NCBI GenBank assembly: GCA_002424635.1
Contig: DIKT01000029.1
Span: 1 to 64,000 of the forward strand
DNA length: 64,000 bases
Reading direction: 5' to 3'
DNA from: Desulfobulbaceae bacterium UBA5611
GTDB taxonomy: Bacteria; Desulfobacterota; Desulfobulbia; Desulfobulbales; Desulfocapsaceae
Of the stretch, positions 60,839 through 64,000 are shown piece by piece (position 1 is the stretch's first letter; the number at the start of each line of letters is the position of its first letter). The translations under genes and the position numbers were made by a program. Below the pieces are notes generated by a model that did not search any database, was not told the origin of the DNA, and worked only from the letters and a program-made list of their open reading frames with translations.

Positions 60839-61308
60839 TGCATGTCCTCCAGATCAGGTTTATGAGGATTGTGGCAATCGCTGCAGGGTATTGCCGGGTT
60901 GTGGGTATCCGGGTCAATGCCCTTGATCAGAGAGCGCTGGCTGCTGGGAGTATGCAGAGCGGCATGGCAACGTAAACAAAGGTCCCGGCTGGTATCGAGA
61001 ATAAGCTTTTCCGGGGCTTCCGGGTGATCAAAGGCCGGGCCGTGACAGTTTTCGCACTGGATGGCAGCGTGTTTGGACGAGGCGTTAGCGGCTGCATTGT
61101 CAGGATGGCATTCATTGCAGAATTCCCGACCGCGGTATTTGATCGGCACAGCCTGCCAGTCGTTAATATCCCCAGCCCGGTGGTAACCATAGGTAAAATT
61201 TACCCCATGAACGCCGAAATCCTGGGGAACAAGAAAGTATCTAAGCACCAGGAAAAAAGCAATGATTACCAAGACCACATAGAGTGGTCGCCATATATGA
61301 TTGTTCAT
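60835..61308 (-). CDS. Membrane-anchored tetraheme cytochrome c
   Basis: A 157-residue protein. The start at 61308 (MNNHIWRPLYVVLVII) follows AGGAAGGACTTCT. One N-terminal helix (about 8-25) anchors it; the periplasmic part has four CXXCH motifs (CNECH, CENCH, CLRCH, CSDCH) and extra His residues. It is the first gene of the cytochrome/FeS/NrfD operon and the probable periplasmic electron entry or exit. Confidence 0.92.
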   Translation of the reverse strand: MNNHIWRPLYVVLVIIAFFLVLRYFLVPQDFGVHGVNFTYGYHRAGDINDWQAVPIKYRGREFCNECHPDNAAANASSKHAAIQCENCHGPAFDHPEAPEKLILDTSRDLCLRCHAALHTPSSQRSLIKGIDPDTHNPAIPCSDCHNPHKPDLEDMQ

Positions 61309-61800
61309 AGAAGTCCTTCCTGGCAATCTGGCTCATGCGTTTAAATTATTAACCAATAGTTATGAACTTTGTAATTTAAATAATATCACAGCGGGCTCAG
61401 AAATCATAATACGATAAACAATGATGAGATTGCTTCGGCACCTGGATCGAAAATTGCATAAATTATGGGGCCTTTGTATGTGAAATCATAAATTTATATG
61501 ACAGCAATAACATGATGACCGAGCAAGCCAATATAAATTTTTGCTGGTTGTCTCCGAATCTGGAGAGCAGAAGTAAATGGGGTGCCGGCTTTGAAATTGA
61601 CAAAAATTATAGTTGTCATAACTTGCTTCTTAATTTTTCTCCCTGTATGCTAAAAATGGTATTTTCTGATGAAAAGAACTTTGGTTATGTCAAGGTGTAG
61701 AATATAAGATATTCTCATCTAAAAAAATCAGCCAGGCAAGGCTTCTGATCATCATTAGTAAAAAAACTAACCTTCAAATTGTGTTGAAAGGCGTCTGATC
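61309..61800. other. Divergent intergenic region between the redox operon and PBP1B
   Basis: AT-rich stretch of 492 bp. It has an inverted repeat TTTAAATTA (61340-61348) / TAATTTAAA (61372-61380) just upstream of the cytochrome gene, possibly an operator. A plus-strand frame of 62 codons (61512-61700) lacks a ribosome site and recognisable features, so I do not call it. Promoters could not be fixed with confidence. Confidence 0.4.
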
Positions 61801-64000
61801 TTGCGTAAGAAAAAAAGAATAATTCCCAAAAAGCCCCGGCGTCTCAAAAGCAGGTCACGATGGTCAACTATAGTTAAGAGTGCGATACCGGTTGTGTTGC
61901 TTGTCTTCGTTGTCTTGGGTTTGTATGTCGTGTCTCTGGACAAAATTATCCGGCAGAAATTTGATGGAAAACGCTGGGCCTTGCCCGCTCTGGTCTATGC
62001 TCGGCCCCTGGAATTATATCCGGATCTGGCTTTCACGATGGAAATGTTGACGGAGGAATTGCAGCTCGGCGGCTATCGACGGGACAAAGCGGTCAAAGAT
62101 CCCGGCGGTTATGATCTTACCGGCAATGTCATGCACCTGGTGACTAGAGATTTTACTTTTCCCGACGGTCTCGAAAAATCGGTCGCAATTACAGTGGAAT
62201 TTGCCGGTCCTGTAGTTAAAAAGATATCACGGACTGATACTGGTGAGGAACTGGCCCTGGCCAGGCTTGATCCGGCCCGAATCGGCAGCTTCCATCCCCT
62301 GGACAATGAAGACCGGATTGTCTACAGCCGGGAGAATATTCCTGATGTGCTGATCAAGACCCTGCTGGCAGTAGAGGATCGACAATTTTATTCTCATATT
62401 GGAGTGGATCCCCTGGGCATCCTGCGGGCTATGATTGCCAATGTCCGGGCCGGCAAGACGGTGCAGGGCGGCAGCACTTTGACCCAGCAGCTGGTGAAGA
62501 ATTTTTTTCTTAACAATGAGCGCACCCTGCATCGTAAATTCAATGAAGTTATTATGGCCCTGCTGCTGGAGGCCCATTACAGTAAAGACGAGATTCTGAC
62601 GGCCTATGTTAATGAAATCTTTCTAGGCCAAGACCGGGGGCGGGCTGTTCATGGTTTCGGTCTGGCCAGTCAGTTTTATTTCCGCCGGGAATTGAAGGAT
62701 CTTTCTGCCGCCCAGATCGCCATGTTGGTGGGGATGATCAAAGGGCCATCTTATTATGATCCGCGTCGTTATGGTGAGCGTTGCCAGCAGCGCCGGCAGG
62801 TAGTACTCGATGTCATGCAGTCCGAAAAGGTGATCACGGCTGAGACCTATGCCTTGGCTAAAGCCGCCGGATTGGATACCAATGAGGTAATACAAAGCGC
62901 CTTTAACCGTTATCCAGCCTTTCTTGATCTGGTACGGCGCCAGCTTGGGGAGGATTATCATGAGGAAGATCTCACCTCTAATGGTCTGAAGATTTTGACC
63001 ACGCTTGATCCCCAAGTCCAGATCCAGGTAGAGAGACATCTCGGGGAAACGCTGTCAGCCTTGGAAAAACGGACCGGCACCAGCGGGCTGGAAGGGGCAG
63101 TAATTATCAGCAGCCGAGAGGGTGGGGAGATCCTGGCCGTGGCTGGTGGTCGCAATGCCTTGCAGCCTGGTTTTAATCGAGCCCTTGATGCCCGGCGGCC
63201 GATTGGCTCGCTTATTAAGCCGATAGTATATTTGACGGCTCTGGCGAACGGTTACACCCTGGCCAGTCCGGTGCAGGATGTGTCGATGACTATTAAGGCG
63301 GCCGGATCCAAAGCCTGGCAGCCGGCTAATTATGATAAAAAAGAACATGGGGTGGTGCCTTTTCATGAGGCCTTGGCCAATTCCTATAATTTGGCCACCA
63401 TCAGTATCGGTATGGATATCGGGGTGGAAAAGGTGATTGCCAATGTCAAGCGGGCCGGGATAAACCAGGAATTTCAACCTTATCCTTCTTTTTTACTGGG
63501 CACGGCTGCTCTAGCGCCTCTCGAGGTGGCCCAGATGTATCAGCTCTTTGCCACTGGTGGCTTTTATCAGCCACAGCGGGTAATAGGCAGTGTGCTGACT
63601 CTGGACAATAAAGTTGTTCAGCGCTTTGGCTTGACAGTGGAGCAGCGTTTTCCACCAGAGGATATCTATCTGCTCAATACGGCCTTGCAGCGGGTGGTGG
63701 CCCATGGGACAGCCAGATCGCTTGTGAATTATCTTCCGCAAGCGGCCCAGGCTGCTGGTAAAACAGGGACCACAGATGAACTGCGGGATAGCTGGTTTGC
63801 CGGTTTTACCGGAGACCGGCTGGCTGTGGTCTGGATTGGCCGTGACGATAACAAACCGACCGTACTCACCGGTTCAAGCGGTGCTCTGGTAGTATGGGGA
63901 AAGATCATGCAGGCCCTTCATCCTCAGCCGCTTGAGTTGGTCGAACCGGAGGGGCTGGAGTGGGCAAGAATAGATGCTGCCAACTATGGCCGCTCCTCTG
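61801..64000 (+). CDS. mrcB: Penicillin-binding protein 1B, 3' end cut by window edge
   Basis: About 733 residues are visible of a bifunctional peptidoglycan synthase. The start is a TTG at 61801, with GAAAGG nine bases before it. A basic cytoplasmic tail and one helix (residues about 29-47) precede a UB2H-like regulatory region, as in PBP1B. The GT51 transglycosylase has AVEDRQFYSHIGVDP, QGGSTLTQQLVKNFFL and EAYVNEIFLGQ-like ILTAYVNEIFLGQDRG. The transpeptidase has RPIGSLIKPIVYL (Ser nucleophile), ANSYNLATISIG (SxN) and AAGKTGTTDELRDSWFAGFT (KTG). The rest of the C terminus lies outside the window. Confidence 0.93.
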   Translation, partial: MRKKKRIIPKKPRRLKSRSRWSTIVKSAIPVVLLVFVVLGLYVVSLDKIIRQKFDGKRWALPALVYARPLELYPDLAFTMEMLTEELQLGGYRRDKAVKDPGGYDLTGNVMHLVTRDFTFPDGLEKSVAITVEFAGPVVKKISRTDTGEELALARLDPARIGSFHPLDNEDRIVYSRENIPDVLIKTLLAVEDRQFYSHIGVDPLGILRAMIANVRAGKTVQGGSTLTQQLVKNFFLNNERTLHRKFNEVIMALLLEAHYSKDEILTAYVNEIFLGQDRGRAVHGFGLASQFYFRRELKDLSAAQIAMLVGMIKGPSYYDPRRYGERCQQRRQVVLDVMQSEKVITAETYALAKAAGLDTNEVIQSAFNRYPAFLDLVRRQLGEDYHEEDLTSNGLKILTTLDPQVQIQVERHLGETLSALEKRTGTSGLEGAVIISSREGGEILAVAGGRNALQPGFNRALDARRPIGSLIKPIVYLTALANGYTLASPVQDVSMTIKAAGSKAWQPANYDKKEHGVVPFHEALANSYNLATISIGMDIGVEKVIANVKRAGINQEFQPYPSFLLGTAALAPLEVAQMYQLFATGGFYQPQRVIGSVLTLDNKVVQRFGLTVEQRFPPEDIYLLNTALQRVVAHGTARSLVNYLPQAAQAAGKTGTTDELRDSWFAGFTGDRLAVVWIGRDDNKPTVLTGSSGALVVWGKIMQALHPQPLELVEPEGLEWARIDAANYGRSS

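Noticed and set aside
61512..61700. Plus-strand 62-codon frame upstream of PBP1B
   Set aside because: No ribosome site, AT-rich intergenic composition and no recognisable feature.
1..64000. CRISPR arrays, insertion sequences, integrase genes, tRNA and rRNA genes
   Set aside because: None was seen; the only sizeable repeats are the PAS-coding ones inside kinase genes.

Overview
The window looks like a chromosomal segment of an anaerobic or facultatively oxygen-exposed Desulfobacterota (deltaproteobacterial) organism, most plausibly Desulfobulbales. Supporting signs are two multiheme c-type cytochrome genes, a cytochrome/FeS/NrfD redox module, a spd-type EF-G, PAS-rich sensor kinases and HD-GYP/HDOD/GGDEF signalling proteins. 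The taxonomic call is inference from gene content; there is no rRNA in the window. No tRNA, CRISPR array, insertion sequence or prophage was recognised.

Layout. 1-3.6 kb: small envelope and stress genes on the minus strand (DUF1207 protein cut by the left edge, Thr-rich secreted protein, lipoprotein, two tiny ORFs, BON lipoprotein). 4-13.5 kb: plus-strand housekeeping and signalling genes (EF-G, P-loop protein, eukaryotic-type HisA, HDOD, MBL-fold hydrolase, NadE, a protein with about 12 haem motifs). 13.5-20.2 kb: a tandemly duplicated hybrid histidine kinase plus response regulator module whose upstream copy is decaying (frameshifted kinase, truncated regulator). 20.5-31.5 kb: a 3060-residue cyclic beta-1,2-glucan synthase with a DUF748/AsmA-like partner. 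31.5-45 kb: stress, sulfur and copper genes (PRC-barrel, CsbD, YeeE/PmpB, an MBL-rhodanese-YeeE fusion, hydrolase, YihY, PfpI, SOD, amine-oxidase-like flavoprotein, YHS protein, multicopper oxidase with a frameshifted CopB-like tail, SDR). 45-57 kb: NHEJ genes (LigD, Ku) beside a long stress operon (BON, 17M-like glycine-zipper protein, YqjD/YqjE-like membrane proteins, hemerythrin), a Cys-rich four-helix protein, KGG-repeat protein and a large-subunit catalase with its DUF2892 partner. 57-64 kb: diguanylate cyclase, a tetraheme cytochrome/FeS/NrfD operon and PBP1B cut by the right edge.

Main discovery. Five minus-strand stress or envelope genes (starts at 1852, 3349, 32695, 51984 and 56458) each have a -24/-12 sigma-54 promoter in a 90-240 nt leader. 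Upstream of these promoters are two classes of shared sequence. Class 1, a 31-bp element, occurs three times and starts 100, 101 and 103 bp upstream of the -24 GG. Class 2, a tandem CCG-A5/6-CGG element, occurs twice at 76 and 87 bp. This fits a sigma-54 stress regulon driven by two unidentified enhancer-binding proteins, controlling BON, CsbD, lipoprotein, glycine-zipper, hemerythrin and probably catalase genes. No sigma-54 activator is encoded in the window.

Several genes show fresh decay: the second kinase/regulator copy, the tail of the copper oxidase (one base in a six-A run), a CopA-ATPase C-terminal remnant and a truncated flavoprotein. Some of these could be sequencing errors.
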